From an uncultured Oscillospiraceae bacterium (GTDB lineage: Bacteria > Bacillota > Clostridia > Oscillospirales > Oscillospiraceae): a stretch of 64,000 nucleotides of DNA. A program made the position numbers and the translations under genes. The DNA is taken from assembly GCA_934533005.1 (NCBI GenBank), contig CAKTBC010000002.1:1-64000 (forward strand), read 5' to 3'. The notes under the pieces are model-generated. The model worked only from the letters and a program-made list of their open reading frames with translations. It was not told the DNA's origin and made no database searches. Below, in pieces: positions 25,123 through 35,333 of this stretch; position 1 is the first letter of the stretch, and each line of letters begins with the position of its first letter.

Positions 25123-26510
25123 GCTCTATCCTTTCCCTCAGCAACGAGACGCTCGCCGATCTTATATACATCGCCCGCGCCGACCGTAAGGATGATGTCG
25201 CCGGGGCTGGCCGTTGCGCGCAGCGTTTTTTCAAGCTCGGCGTTGTCCGCGAAGAAGATACCGTTCGGCAGCTCGCGCGCGATATCCGCGGACGAGATGC
25301 CGATGGTGTTCTTTTCCCGCGCAGCATAGATCTCCGCGAGATAACATACGTCGGGTCGGCGGAGCTGCTCGACAAAATCGCTGAAGAGCGCCTGCGTACG
25401 GGAGTATGTATGCGGCTGGAACACGACGATCGTGCGCTTGTACCCCAGCGACTCGATGGCGTCCAGCAGCGCTTTCAGCTCGCCCGGATGGTGAGCGTAA
25501 TCGTCGTAAACGTCTGCGCCGTTATACTTGCCCTTGAACTCAAACCGGCGGTTTGCGCCGGAGAATCCGGCGAGTCCGTAGCGGATGGCCGCGGGGCTGC
25601 AGCCGAGACAGATGGCCGCCGCAGAAGCGGCAAGCGCGTTTTTCACATTATGGATGCCGGGAACGCGAAGGCTCACGTGTGTGAATACCTCTTCGCAGTA
25701 AATGACGTCAAATTCCGTCTCCGCGCCGTGCTGCACGATGTGGGCGGCATAGACGTCCGCGCCCTTGTTCAGACCAAACGTGAAGATATCGCGGCCAAGC
25801 GGCGCGAGCGCATCCATGGAGTTTTTGTCCTCGGCGTTTGCGATGATGTACCCGTTTTCCGGGACAAGCGAGGCAAACTTCCGGAACGACGCCTTCACAT
25901 CCTCGAGATCCTTGAAGAAGTCGAGATGGTCGGCCTCGATATTCAGTATGACCGCCACGGTGGGCGAAAATGCGTGGAAGGAATTATAGTATTCGCACGC
26001 CTCCATCACGATCGTGTCGCCAGCGCCGACGCGGTGGCCGGCATGGAGAAGCGGAAGCGTACCGCCGATCATAACGGTCGGGTCGCGCTCGGCGGCCATG
26101 AGGATGTGCGTGCACATGGAGGTCGTCGTCGTTTTGCCGTGCGTACCGGCGATGCAGAGCGAATTGCGGTAATCCTTCATGATTGCGCCCCACGCCTGCG
26201 TACGTTCAAACACCGGAAGGCCGCGGCGGTGCGCCTCAACGATCTCCGGGTTTTCATCATGCACGGCAGCGGTGCGGACAACAAATTCGGCGTCTGCCGG
26301 AATGTTCTCCGCGCGGTGCCCAATAAACACAGGGATGCCAAGCGAGCGCAGATGCGCCACGTTCGCCCCCTCGTTCATATCTGAACCGGTGATCACAAGT
26401 CCCGCTTCCGCGAGGACTTCCGCCAAAGGCGACATGGATACGCCGCCGACGCCGATCAGATGGCCGCGGCGTCCCGCCCAGTAATATTCCGAAAACGATG
26501 GCATGGACAT
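25119..26510 (-). CDS. murC: UDP-N-acetylmuramate--L-alanine ligase
   Basis: A 463-residue Mur ligase adding L-Ala to UDP-MurNAc. Motifs: HLIGVGGVSMSPLAEVL at the N-terminus, ATP loop IAGTHGKTTTTSM (about residues 116-128), central EACEYYNSFHAFSPTVAVI, NRRFEFKG and DDYAHHPGELKALL. Either of two ATG codons two apart could start it; SD is AGGAGAGT. It is not in the usual dcw cluster here but paired with a DUF975 gene. Confidence 0.95.
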   Translation of the reverse strand: MSMPSFSEYYWAGRRGHLIGVGGVSMSPLAEVLAEAGLVITGSDMNEGANVAHLRSLGIPVFIGHRAENIPADAEFVVRTAAVHDENPEIVEAHRRGLPVFERTQAWGAIMKDYRNSLCIAGTHGKTTTTSMCTHILMAAERDPTVMIGGTLPLLHAGHRVGAGDTIVMEACEYYNSFHAFSPTVAVILNIEADHLDFFKDLEDVKASFRKFASLVPENGYIIANAEDKNSMDALAPLGRDIFTFGLNKGADVYAAHIVQHGAETEFDVIYCEEVFTHVSLRVPGIHNVKNALAASAAAICLGCSPAAIRYGLAGFSGANRRFEFKGKYNGADVYDDYAHHPGELKALLDAIESLGYKRTIVVFQPHTYSRTQALFSDFVEQLRRPDVCYLAEIYAAREKNTIGISSADIARELPNGIFFADNAELEKTLRATASPGDIILTVGAGDVYKIGERLVAEGKDRA

Positions 26511-26575
26511 ACTCTCCTAACCAAGTTCAAATTGCCTGAAAAGGAATTATACTATATCTTCCGAAAAAAAACAAG

Positions 26576-28075
<1,500 letters not shown>

Positions 28076-28087
28076 GGGATAACCTCC

Positions 28088-28115
28088 TTGATTTTCGCTG
28101 GGAATTGTATATAAT
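28088..28115 (+). promoter_or_regulatory. Promoter in the glpK / hydrolase divergent region
   Basis: TTGATT (28088-28093) and TATAAT (28110-28115), 16-base spacing, reads toward the hydrolase. The region is very A/T-rich with overlapping ATTATA and TATAAT words in both directions (also 28134-28139 for glpK). Confidence 0.55.
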
Positions 28116-28161
28116 ATACTCTATAATATAGGCATTATAGCACAAGAAAGGATCTTTGGCT

Positions 28162-29097
28162 ATGGCACGTATGTCGGAATTTACATTTTTATCTTCGGAC
28201 GGACAGACGGCTCTCTCCGCGCGCGAATATCTCCCGGTGGGAGAGCCCGTCGGCATCGTTCAGATCGTACACGGCATTGCCGAGCACATTGCCCGGTATG
28301 ACGCCTTTGCCGCGTTTCTCACCGAGCATGGCTTCATCGTGGTGATGCACGACCAGCTTGGCCACGGAAAAAGCGCGCCGGACGAGGCACATCTCGGCTT
28401 TTTCAGCGAGGAGAACGGTTGGGAGAAGGCAGTGCAGGATATCCGCTCGCTGCACGACAAGACGGCGGCGAAGTATCCCGGCAAACCGTATTTCATTTTC
28501 GGCCACAGCATGGGTTCGTTCCTGACACGCACTTACCTCATACGCTTCCGCACGGGACTGGACGGCGCCGTCATCAGCGGCACCGGTCACCAGAGTCCCG
28601 CCCTCGTTTCCGCAGGCAAGGCGATGAGTGCGCTCGACATCCGCCGGAACGGCGCGATGCACAAGAGCGATTTCCTCAACAAAATGGCCTTTGGCAGCTA
28701 CAACGATAAGTTTGAAAATCCCCGCACCGCCAGTGACTGGCTCAGCCGCGACGAGGCCGCCGTTGATCTTTACAACGAGGACCCCCTCTGCGGCTTTATC
28801 CCGACGGCGGGACTGCTGCACGACATGATGAGCGGCATCGCGTTCATCACCAAGCAGAAGAACATCGCCCGGATGAAAAAGGATCTGCCGATCCTCTTCG
28901 TCTCCGGCGACTGCGACCCCGTCGGCGAGCAGGGCCGCGGCGTGATCCGCGCCTACAAGTGCTTCCTCAAGGCGGGCATGAAGGACGTCACCATGAAGCT
29001 CTACCACGGCGGACGGCACGAAATGCTCAACGAAACGAACCGCGCCGAAGTTTACGAGGACGTTCTGAGCTGGCTCAACAGCAAAGCAGGAAAATAA
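28162..29097 (+). CDS. Alpha/beta hydrolase, monoacylglycerol lipase-like
   Basis: A 311-residue serine hydrolase. The oxyanion/HGxxEH region is VHGIAEHIARYD, DQLGHGKS precedes the lid, the nucleophile elbow is FGHSMGSF, and the likely Asp and His are in VSGDCDPVGE and YHGGRHEMLNE. This matches the monoacylglycerol lipase/lysophospholipase (PldB) family. The ATG at 28162 is better placed relative to GAAAGGATC than the upstream TTG. Divergent from glycerol kinase, so lipid-derived glycerol use is a reasonable inference. Confidence 0.88.
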   Translation: MARMSEFTFLSSDGQTALSAREYLPVGEPVGIVQIVHGIAEHIARYDAFAAFLTEHGFIVVMHDQLGHGKSAPDEAHLGFFSEENGWEKAVQDIRSLHDKTAAKYPGKPYFIFGHSMGSFLTRTYLIRFRTGLDGAVISGTGHQSPALVSAGKAMSALDIRRNGAMHKSDFLNKMAFGSYNDKFENPRTASDWLSRDEAAVDLYNEDPLCGFIPTAGLLHDMMSGIAFITKQKNIARMKKDLPILFVSGDCDPVGEQGRGVIRAYKCFLKAGMKDVTMKLYHGGRHEMLNETNRAEVYEDVLSWLNSKAGK

Positions 29098-29100
29098 TGC

Positions 29101-29132
29101 CGGATTGTCCCGACACATAGGGACAATCCGCG
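29101..29132 (+). terminator. Hairpin after the hydrolase gene
   Basis: The perfect arms GGATTGTCCC / GGGACAATCC form a stable hairpin, but no T tract follows, so it is only a possible (weak) terminator or mRNA 3' end stabiliser. Confidence 0.45.
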
Positions 29133-29171
29133 CCGGAATACAATGAACCATCCGTTATGGGAGGTTTTTGT

Positions 29172-29861
29172 ATGCTGGCAAGTGCGTTTCTACTTCTGCT
29201 CAACGGCGCGTTTCTCTCGCTGCGTCTCGGCGCCGGTTCCGGCTCGTTTCCGCGGCCGCTGCCCGCCAGGGAGGAGCGGCGCTGTGTGGAGCGCTGGATG
29301 CAGGGGGATCTGGAAGCCCGGAACACGCTCATCGAACACAACCTGCGTCTTGTGGCACACATAATCAAAAAATACTATACGAGCGAAAGCGACCAGGACG
29401 ATCTCATCTCCATCGGAACGGTGGGTCTCATCAAGGGCGTATCCACATACCGCCCGGACAGGGGCGTGCGCCTTGCGACTTACGCTTCCCGATGCATTGA
29501 AAACGAGGTGCTCATGCATTTTCGCGGCAGCCGAAAAAGCGCGGGCGATCTTTCGCTTTCGGATTCCATCGACACCGACTCCGACGGCAATTCCCTTTCG
29601 CTGATGGACGTTCTGGCCGACGAGGAGGACATGTCCGAGCGCATCGTGCAGACCGATCTCTGCCGCTGCCTCTCGGACATGATCGACGATGTGCTCGACG
29701 AACGCGAGGCCGAGATCGTTCGCCTTCGCTACGGGCTCTGCGGCGGCGCCGCGCTCACACAGCGCGAGACCGCCAAGCGCTGCGGTATTTCGCGCTCCTA
29801 CGTATCGCGCCTGGAGAAGAAGGCGCTCGAAAAGCTCAAAAGAAACATGGAAGAGGAATAA
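29172..29861 (+). CDS. sigK: Sporulation sigma factor K precursor
   Basis: A 229-residue sigma-70 family factor for late mother-cell gene expression. Start at ATG 29172 with GGGAGG; the first about 20 residues are hydrophobic (MLASAFLLLLNGAFLSL), matching the pro-sequence that the SpoIVFB protease removes. Then region 2 (LRLVAHIIKKYY, DLISIGTVGLIKGV, RLATYASRCIENEVLMHFR) and region 4 (LTQRETAKRCGISRSYVSRLEKKALEKL). The gene is uninterrupted, with no skin-type element. It is strong evidence that the host forms, or descended from, endospore formers. Confidence 0.93.
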   Translation: MLASAFLLLLNGAFLSLRLGAGSGSFPRPLPAREERRCVERWMQGDLEARNTLIEHNLRLVAHIIKKYYTSESDQDDLISIGTVGLIKGVSTYRPDRGVRLATYASRCIENEVLMHFRGSRKSAGDLSLSDSIDTDSDGNSLSLMDVLADEEDMSERIVQTDLCRCLSDMIDDVLDEREAEIVRLRYGLCGGAALTQRETAKRCGISRSYVSRLEKKALEKLKRNMEEE

Positions 29862-29862
29862 T

Positions 29863-30741
29863 ATGAACACGCGAAAGATAATCGGGATCATTGTCATGGT
29901 CCTTTTACTGCTTCTGTGCGCGGTGCTGATGGTTCTGCGTTTCAGCGCAGCCAAGGCGTCCGACGCCGCAGCGCTCCGGGAGTCCATGGCAACGCCCGTA
30001 CCGACCGCAACGCCGGATGTTACCCCGGAGCCGAGCGCTACGCCGGAACCCACGGCGACGCCGGAGCCGACCGCTACGCCCGAGCCGACGCCGGACCCGG
30101 ACTCCCCTGCCGGCCGCGCCGCGGCGCTCGGTCTGCCCGAGCCGCCGGACATTGATATCAACAGCTGGGAGTATATCCTCGCAAACGCCGATAACTCCAT
30201 CGCCGAGTACGCCCCGCCGGAGCTTGTGACGCTCGAAGGGCAGCTCGTGGACAGCCGCATTGCCGATGCGCTCGCCGCGATGGCAGCGGACACCCGCGCG
30301 CAGGGTCTCTCCGTCTATCTCTCCTCCGGCTACCGGAGCTATGCAGATCAGGCCGCGAACTTCCTCCGCGTCTGCCGGAACAACGGCGTATCCGACGGCA
30401 AGGACAGTCAGGGCTACTATATCACCATGCCAGCCGGTCACAGCGAGCACCAGACCGGCCTTTGCTGCGATATCACGGATATCTATTATCCGACGAAAAA
30501 CCGCTCCATCGAGAACACCGCCATGTTCCAGTACATGAACGCGCATTGTCAGGAGTTTGGCTTCATCCTGCGCTTCCCCGACGGCATGGAGCCGATCACG
30601 GGCGTAATGTATGAGCCGTTCCACTTCCGCTATGTCGGCGTGGAGGCCGCGAAGTATATTACAGAGAACAATATCTGCTTTGAAACCTTCGTTTCGCTCT
30701 ACCGTGACATCGGCACCGCGGAAAATCCGCAGGAATCGTAA
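29863..30741 (+). CDS. D-alanyl-D-alanine carboxypeptidase, VanY/peptidase M15B type, membrane-anchored
   Basis: A 292-residue protein. A hydrophobic anchor (residues 6-27) is followed by a Pro-Thr-Ala-Glu repeat stalk (about 45-78) and an M15B domain (about 110-285). Zinc/catalytic motifs are intact: SSGYRSYADQ, SEHQTGLCCDI (SxHxxGxxxD) and EPFHFRYVG (Glu and His). It trims the terminal D-Ala from peptidoglycan stem peptides outside the cell. It starts one base after the sigK stop with GGAAGAGGAA as SD, so it is read with sigK, suggesting a spore-cortex or mother-cell wall role. Confidence 0.9.
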   Translation: MNTRKIIGIIVMVLLLLLCAVLMVLRFSAAKASDAAALRESMATPVPTATPDVTPEPSATPEPTATPEPTATPEPTPDPDSPAGRAAALGLPEPPDIDINSWEYILANADNSIAEYAPPELVTLEGQLVDSRIADALAAMAADTRAQGLSVYLSSGYRSYADQAANFLRVCRNNGVSDGKDSQGYYITMPAGHSEHQTGLCCDITDIYYPTKNRSIENTAMFQYMNAHCQEFGFILRFPDGMEPITGVMYEPFHFRYVGVEAAKYITENNICFETFVSLYRDIGTAENPQES

Positions 30742-30796
30742 AAAAAGACTTGCAATTGCTCACACCTTGTGGTAGTATAACAAAGCTGTTAGAAAT

Positions 30797-30873
30797 CCGG
30801 GTGTGGCGAAGTTTGGTATCGCGCCTGAATGGGGTTCAGGAGGCCGCTGGTTCAAGTCCAGTCACTCGGACCA
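30797..30873 (+). tRNA. tRNA-Pro (anticodon GGG), CCA encoded
   Basis: A 77-nt cloverleaf: acceptor CCGGGTG pairs with CACTCGG, discriminator A and encoded CCA follow; the anticodon stem CCTGA/TCAGG encloses a loop reading ATGGGGT, anticodon GGG; T arm GCTGG-TTCAAGT-CCAGT. The C1-G72 acceptor pair, unusual elsewhere, is a proline tRNA feature. Confidence 0.93.
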
Positions 30874-30876
30874 CTT

Positions 30877-30919
30877 CGAGTGTTCTTAAGGGATTTTTCC
30901 TTGAGGACACTCGGTTTTT
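30877..30919 (+). terminator. Intrinsic terminator after tRNA-Pro
   Basis: CGAGTGTTC...GGACACTCG inverted repeat (GAGTGTTCTTAAGG with CCTTGAGGACACTC) followed by GGTTTTTA. Confidence 0.85.
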
Positions 30920-30951
30920 ATTTGCAGAAAGCGCGGGCATCCTGCCCGTGC

Positions 30952-31551
30952 TTACCTGTTTTTTTTCCTGCCGAGATACCGGAACACGTGTTTTTTGTAT
31001 TCCGTGTAGGGCTCGCCGAAGGCGGCGGTGAGATACCGCTCCTCCTGTAATATTTGCAGGCGCAGCATGATGACCGAGAAGAGCGTAAACACCGCCGTCA
31101 GCGGATTGAAGTACAGAAGAAGAACGCCGATGTACATAAGATCAAACCCGAGGAACGCCGGATTACGGCTGAAGCGGTAAACGCCGGTCGTGACGAGCTC
31201 CGTTTTGTCCGTATCCGGGATCCCCGCCCGCCAGCTGTCCTTCATGCAGACAACGGAGAGCAGGAAAATGAGATCGCCAAGCAGTCCCGTGCAGAAGCCG
31301 GTGAAGCGCGCTCCGGCAGGAAGCATGCTCCATCCAAACGCGACCGACAAAAGCTGTGCGATCACAACGCCAAGCGTTACCGCGCTCATCCAAAGCTCCA
31401 CCATATGGATCGTCTTTTCCTTCCGCCGCCCGATCTGCCGGGTCTGGATGCCGCGGCGGAGCACCTTTGTGAAATAAGTCCCGTAAAAGAGTGCCAGCAC
31501 CACAAGGCACAGCACGGCATACGGCATGTGTTCTTCCCATGAATTGTTCAT
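30952..31551 (-). CDS. Isoprenylcysteine carboxyl methyltransferase (ICMT)-family membrane protein
   Basis: A 199-residue protein with about five membrane helices and the ICMT/PEMT C-terminal S-adenosylmethionine-binding pattern: TGVYRFSRNPAFLGF, then EERYLTAAFGEPYTEYKKHV (landmark EERYLTAAFG). Bacterial members are methyltransferases of largely unknown substrates; they do not methylate prenylated proteins as the name suggests. The ATG at 31549-31551 has GAGGAAAG. It has its own strong promoter with an operator-like palindrome and is likely regulated. Confidence 0.8.
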   Translation of the reverse strand: MNNSWEEHMPYAVLCLVVLALFYGTYFTKVLRRGIQTRQIGRRKEKTIHMVELWMSAVTLGVVIAQLLSVAFGWSMLPAGARFTGFCTGLLGDLIFLLSVVCMKDSWRAGIPDTDKTELVTTGVYRFSRNPAFLGFDLMYIGVLLLYFNPLTAVFTLFSVIMLRLQILQEERYLTAAFGEPYTEYKKHVFRYLGRKKNR

Positions 31552-31590
31552 TTCTTTCCTCTTTTCGAATAATATGCAATCATTTGCTGC

Positions 31591-31636
31591 CAAACGGTCG
31601 TTTGTATAATATAGTCATATCCACGAAAGTTGTCAA
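31591..31636 (-). promoter_or_regulatory. Promoter with palindromic operator for the ICMT-like gene
   Basis: On the minus strand TTGACA (31631-31636) and TATATT (31608-31613) are 17 bases apart; a perfect 14-base palindrome CAAACGGTCGTTTG (31591-31604) starts 3 bases after the -10 box, where a bound repressor would block transcription. The pattern fits a TetR- or MarR-type site; no such regulator gene is adjacent. Confidence 0.65.
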
Positions 31637-31759
31637 TCACGCCCCGGAATGTAACACCCGTGAAACATGATGCACTGTGTTACGCAAACATACAACATCC
31701 TGTTTTTTTCACAAAAGTAGAAAAAACCGAATCGCGAAGCACGTAAAAACGTTCGTTTG

Positions 31760-31788
31760 TTGACATACGTTACATATTACGGTAAACT
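31760..31788 (+). promoter_or_regulatory. Promoter of the RpiR-family regulator gene
   Basis: TTGACA (31760-31765) and TAAACT (31783-31788), 17-base spacing. The spacer and flanks contain GTTAC/GTAAC words (CGTTACATATTACGG; ATGTAAC just after the -10), suggesting autoregulation. Confidence 0.65.
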
Positions 31789-31819
31789 ATGTAACAAAGT
31801 GTGAAACAGGAGGCGTCGT

Positions 31820-32599
31820 ATGAACTTTTATGAGCAGACAAGCAGCTGCGTATCCCGCCTGTCCCCTACAGAGCAAAACCTGTTTAACTACATAATCAAA
31901 AACCTGCATATCGTAAAGGACATGAGCATCCGCGACCTCTCCGAAAAGTGCTTTGTCTCCACGACATCGATCTTCCGTCTGGTGAAGAAGCTCGGCTATC
32001 AGGGCTACGCAGAGTTTTCTCAGGCGCTCCGCGATACAGAGGAGGAATCGCGGAAGATCCACATGCCCAGCATCGTCTCCGCCGACAATTACCGCGACAG
32101 CTATCTCAAAAACGTAATCGAGGCGGTGAAGGTCATCACGGACGAAAAGATCAACAAATTCAACGCCATCATGAACCGGAACCCCAATATATTCATTATT
32201 GCCGAGGGTTTGAGTCATGAGGTCGGACGATATCTTTACCGGCTGCTGACGATGATGGGCTTCAATGCCGAAATGCCGGACGAAGAGTTTGAGTTTGCCT
32301 CCGTCCTGCGCCGGATCAAGCGGGATGATGTTTTGCTTGTTCTCTCCTATACCGGAAACAACCGCAGCGTCATACAGAAGATCGAACGTATTTTCGCCAT
32401 TGCCACACCGACGATCGTTTCGCTCACAAGAGCTGACAACAACACGATCCAGAACATGAGCGATCTGAATTTCTATGTTTTCGCCGACGAGATCGACTGT
32501 CAGGGCGCGGATGTTACGTCGCGATGCGGCATGATTGCCATAATGGAAACGCTCCTGTACAAGCGTCTTTCCGCTGATTCCAGTACAATTATTGTTTGA
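31820..32599 (+). CDS. MurR/RpiR-family transcriptional regulator, probable regulator of the agmatine operon
   Basis: A 259-residue regulator: N-terminal RpiR helix-turn-helix (about residues 1-77, MSIRDLSEKCFVSTTSIFRLVKKLGYQGYAEF region) and a C-terminal SIS domain (about 95-235) that normally binds phosphosugars (FIIAEGLSHEVGRYL, LVLSYTGNNRSVIQKI). It directly precedes aguA on the same strand, so it probably governs that operon; agmatine operons are more often ruled by LuxR- or TetR-type AguR, so an RpiR protein here is uncommon. SD AGGAGGCG. A hairpin containing its probable site lies between it and aguA. Confidence 0.85.
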   Translation: MNFYEQTSSCVSRLSPTEQNLFNYIIKNLHIVKDMSIRDLSEKCFVSTTSIFRLVKKLGYQGYAEFSQALRDTEEESRKIHMPSIVSADNYRDSYLKNVIEAVKVITDEKINKFNAIMNRNPNIFIIAEGLSHEVGRYLYRLLTMMGFNAEMPDEEFEFASVLRRIKRDDVLLVLSYTGNNRSVIQKIERIFAIATPTIVSLTRADNNTIQNMSDLNFYVFADEIDCQGADVTSRCGMIAIMETLLYKRLSADSSTIIV

Positions 32600-32604
32600 T
32601 CTCC

Positions 32605-32645
32605 GTGCTGTGTTACGCAATTTGTAACACAGCACTTTTCTTTTT
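32605..32645 (+). terminator. Terminator hairpin with GTGTTAC/GTAACAC arms between rpiR and aguA
   Basis: The perfect 12-base arms GTGCTGTGTTAC and GTAACACAGCAC with a 7-base loop are followed by TTTTCTTTTT. It can act as an intrinsic terminator, and as duplex DNA its arms are also a symmetrical site carrying the GTTAC word repeated upstream of the regulator. Confidence 0.75.
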
Positions 32646-32777
32646 CCGGTGTTACATTCATCCAGCAAAATAGAGACATCCGAAAAAATCCATGGTACGA
32701 TGCAGGTGTAGCTTGTACAAGAAACAGCGATATTCTTCCGGCGAATTTGTGAATTATTCAGAAAGGAACGCAAAAAA

Positions 32778-33872
32778 ATGGCGAAGAGAATTGAAAGCAC
32801 CCCGAAGGCTGACGGCTTCAGAATGCCCGGTGAGTTTGAGGAGCAGAAACAGATCTGGATGCTCTGGCCGGAACGTCCCGACAACTGGCGCAACGGTGCG
32901 AAGCCCGCGCAGAAGGTCTTTACCGAGGTTGCGAAGGCCATTGCTCAGTTTGAGCCGGTGACGATGTGCGTCAGCCCCGCGCAGTATCAGCATGCGCGCT
33001 ACATGCTTCCCGCCGAGGTCCGCGTTGTAGAAATGACGAGCAACGATTCCTGGATCCGTGACTGCGGCCCGACGTTCGTTATCAACGACAAGGGCGATGT
33101 CCGCGCCATTGACTGGGAATTCAATTCCTGGGGCGGTCTGGTCGACGGCCTGTATTTTCCGTGGGATCAGGACAATCTCGTTGCGCAGAAGGTCTGCGAG
33201 ATCGAGGGCGCCGACTCCTACCGTACCCCTGACTTCGTGCTCGAAGGCGGTTCCATCCATGTTGACGGCGAAGGCACTCTGCTCACGACCGAGATGTGCC
33301 TGCTCTCCGAAGGCCGCAACCCCGACATGAGCAAGGAAGAGATCGAGGCGAAGCTCAAGGAGTACCTCAATCTCGAAAAGATTATCTGGATCAAGGACGG
33401 TATCGATCCTTACGAGACCAATGGCCACATCGACGATGTTGCCTGCTTCATCCGTCCGGGCGAGGTTGCATGCATCTGGACCGAGGATAATAATCATCCG
33501 TTCTACCAGCAGGCACAGGACGCTTACAAGACGCTCTGCGAGGCGACCGACGCCAAGGGCCGCAAGCTCAAGGTCCACAAGCTGTGCCTGACCAAGGAGC
33601 CCTGCTATCTCAAGGGCGCGGACACCATCGAGTGCATTGAGGGCACGATCCCGCGTGAAGAGGGCGAGGTCTCCATTGCTTCCTACATGAACTTTCTGAT
33701 CGTCAACGGCGGCATCATCCTTCCGCAGTACGGCGACGAGAACGACGCGCTCGCCATTGAACAGGTCCAGGCCATGTTCCCGGAGCGCAAGGTCGTCGGC
33801 GTCCGCACCGAGGAAGTCGCCTACGGCGGCGGCAACATCCACTGCATCACCCAGCAGCAGCCCAAGGGCTGA
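32778..33872 (+). CDS. aguA: Agmatine deiminase
   Basis: A 364-residue guanidino-group-modifying enzyme that hydrolyses agmatine to N-carbamoylputrescine and ammonia. Visible family motifs: NDSWIRDCGPTFV (Asp contacts), NSWGGLVDGLYFPWD, GHIDDVACF (His/Asp) and the C-terminal nucleophile Cys356 in GGGNIHCITQQ. Length is typical (365-380). It opens the agmatine operon after the RpiR regulator, with GAAAGGAACG as SD. Codon use looks highly biased toward C-ending codons, suggesting strong expression. Confidence 0.96.
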   Translation: MAKRIESTPKADGFRMPGEFEEQKQIWMLWPERPDNWRNGAKPAQKVFTEVAKAIAQFEPVTMCVSPAQYQHARYMLPAEVRVVEMTSNDSWIRDCGPTFVINDKGDVRAIDWEFNSWGGLVDGLYFPWDQDNLVAQKVCEIEGADSYRTPDFVLEGGSIHVDGEGTLLTTEMCLLSEGRNPDMSKEEIEAKLKEYLNLEKIIWIKDGIDPYETNGHIDDVACFIRPGEVACIWTEDNNHPFYQQAQDAYKTLCEATDAKGRKLKVHKLCLTKEPCYLKGADTIECIEGTIPREEGEVSIASYMNFLIVNGGIILPQYGDENDALAIEQVQAMFPERKVVGVRTEEVAYGGGNIHCITQQQPKG

Positions 33873-33941
33873 AATCCGCTCGGCTGCCCCGCACCGTGCT
33901 GGGCAGCCGCCGGTGAAAATAAAATAAGAGGGAGAAATACT

Positions 33942-35294
33942 ATGGAAAACAGTAAAAAGGTAAGCCTTGTCGGTACGGTACTGTTTACCGTATGCAGCAT
34001 TCTCGTGCTCGACTCGTTCGTCGCTCCGGCTATCATCGGCGTTTCCTCCATCACGGTATGGATCATCTCCGCGATCATCTTCTTTATCCCCTACGGTCTC
34101 CTGTCCGCTGAGCTCGGCAGCACCTACCCGGATGACGGCGGTATCGTCAGCTGGGTAGGCCGGGCTTTCGGCGAATTTCCCAGCGTCCTCGTCGGCTGGA
34201 TGTACTGGGTCAACGTGGCGTTCTGGATGCCCGCCGTTTTCACCGCGTTCTCCGGCTGGCTGAGTCTCGCTCTGTTCCCCGAAATGAGCATCATGCTTCA
34301 GGCGATCATCGCCGTCGCAATGTGCTGGGTCATCGTTTACATCGGCGTGAAGGGCATTGAGCTCTCCGTTCTCGTGTCGAACATCATGGCCGTCGTTAAG
34401 ATGGGCATCCTCGTGATTTTCGGCTTCATGGGCATTGCCTACGGCGTGAAAAACGGCTTTGCCAACGATTTCTCCATCGCCAACTGGGTGCCCACTATGG
34501 ACAACACGGTCACCTATATCGGTGCGATCGTCTACAACCTCCTCGGCTTTGAGCTGATCGGTTCCATCGGCTCCAAGATTGAGAATCCCAAGAAGACCGT
34601 TCCCAAGATGACGATCATTGCCGGCGCGGCCATCACGTTCCTTTACTGCTTCGGCACATTCGGCGTTCTCGCCGCGATCAACGCCGCCAATGTCGACGAG
34701 GTCGACGGCTTCGTCTACGCCCTGCAGGAGCTCTGCTCCGTCTTTGGCAGCGCGCAGATGCCCGTGTTCTACATCCTCATCGTTCTTGCCATCTCCACGC
34801 TGGTCGCCAACATGATCACTTGGTGCCTCGGCGCAAACGAGTCCTTCCAGGCCGCGGAGCTCGACAAGCGCTCCAAGTTCCTGGGCCACCGCAACGAGAA
34901 GTACGGCACATCCGACAATCTCTACTACCTCATGGGTGTCATCTCTTCCGTGCTTATCATTCTCAACTACTCGCTCAGCGGCAACGCGAACGAGGTTTTC
35001 TGGACGCTCTTCTCCTTCGCGTCGATCGTGTTCATGCTCAACTATCTCTTCATGTTCCCCGCGGCCATCAAGCTGAGATTCACCGACAATACGCCCCGCC
35101 AGTACGCCGTTCCGGGCGGGAAAGCCGGCATAGTCGTCTGCGGTGTTATCTGCTTCCTCTGCGTGGCGCTTGCGTGCTACTTCCTCATCGACTTTGACGT
35201 GACCGGTTACGCCTTCTGGATGCAGCTCATCGGCGTACTGCTCACCGTCGCCGTCGGCTACTGGCTCTACCGCGCCGGAAAGAAAAAGAACTAA
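33942..35294 (+). CDS. aguD: APC-family permease, probable agmatine/putrescine antiporter
   Basis: A 450-residue membrane protein with about 12 helices of the amino acid-polyamine-organocation family. The first helix region VLDSFVAPAIIGVSS and helix 6 region YNLLGFELIGSIGSKIENPKKTVPK (landmark FELIGSIGSK) are typical. Between aguA and the carbamoyltransferase it most likely exchanges external agmatine for internal putrescine, as AguD does in lactic acid bacteria. RBS AGAGGGAGAAA. Confidence 0.85.
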   Translation: MENSKKVSLVGTVLFTVCSILVLDSFVAPAIIGVSSITVWIISAIIFFIPYGLLSAELGSTYPDDGGIVSWVGRAFGEFPSVLVGWMYWVNVAFWMPAVFTAFSGWLSLALFPEMSIMLQAIIAVAMCWVIVYIGVKGIELSVLVSNIMAVVKMGILVIFGFMGIAYGVKNGFANDFSIANWVPTMDNTVTYIGAIVYNLLGFELIGSIGSKIENPKKTVPKMTIIAGAAITFLYCFGTFGVLAAINAANVDEVDGFVYALQELCSVFGSAQMPVFYILIVLAISTLVANMITWCLGANESFQAAELDKRSKFLGHRNEKYGTSDNLYYLMGVISSVLIILNYSLSGNANEVFWTLFSFASIVFMLNYLFMFPAAIKLRFTDNTPRQYAVPGGKAGIVVCGVICFLCVALACYFLIDFDVTGYAFWMQLIGVLLTVAVGYWLYRAGKKKN

Positions 35295-35333
35295 GGACAA
35301 AACCGGCGGCTTTCGCTTCCGGAGGGATTGCGC

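Noticed and set aside
30045..30110. CRISPR-like or tandem repeat locus
   Set aside because: The repeats encode the Pro/Thr/Glu stalk of the VanY-like protein in frame; spacing and unit length do not fit CRISPR.
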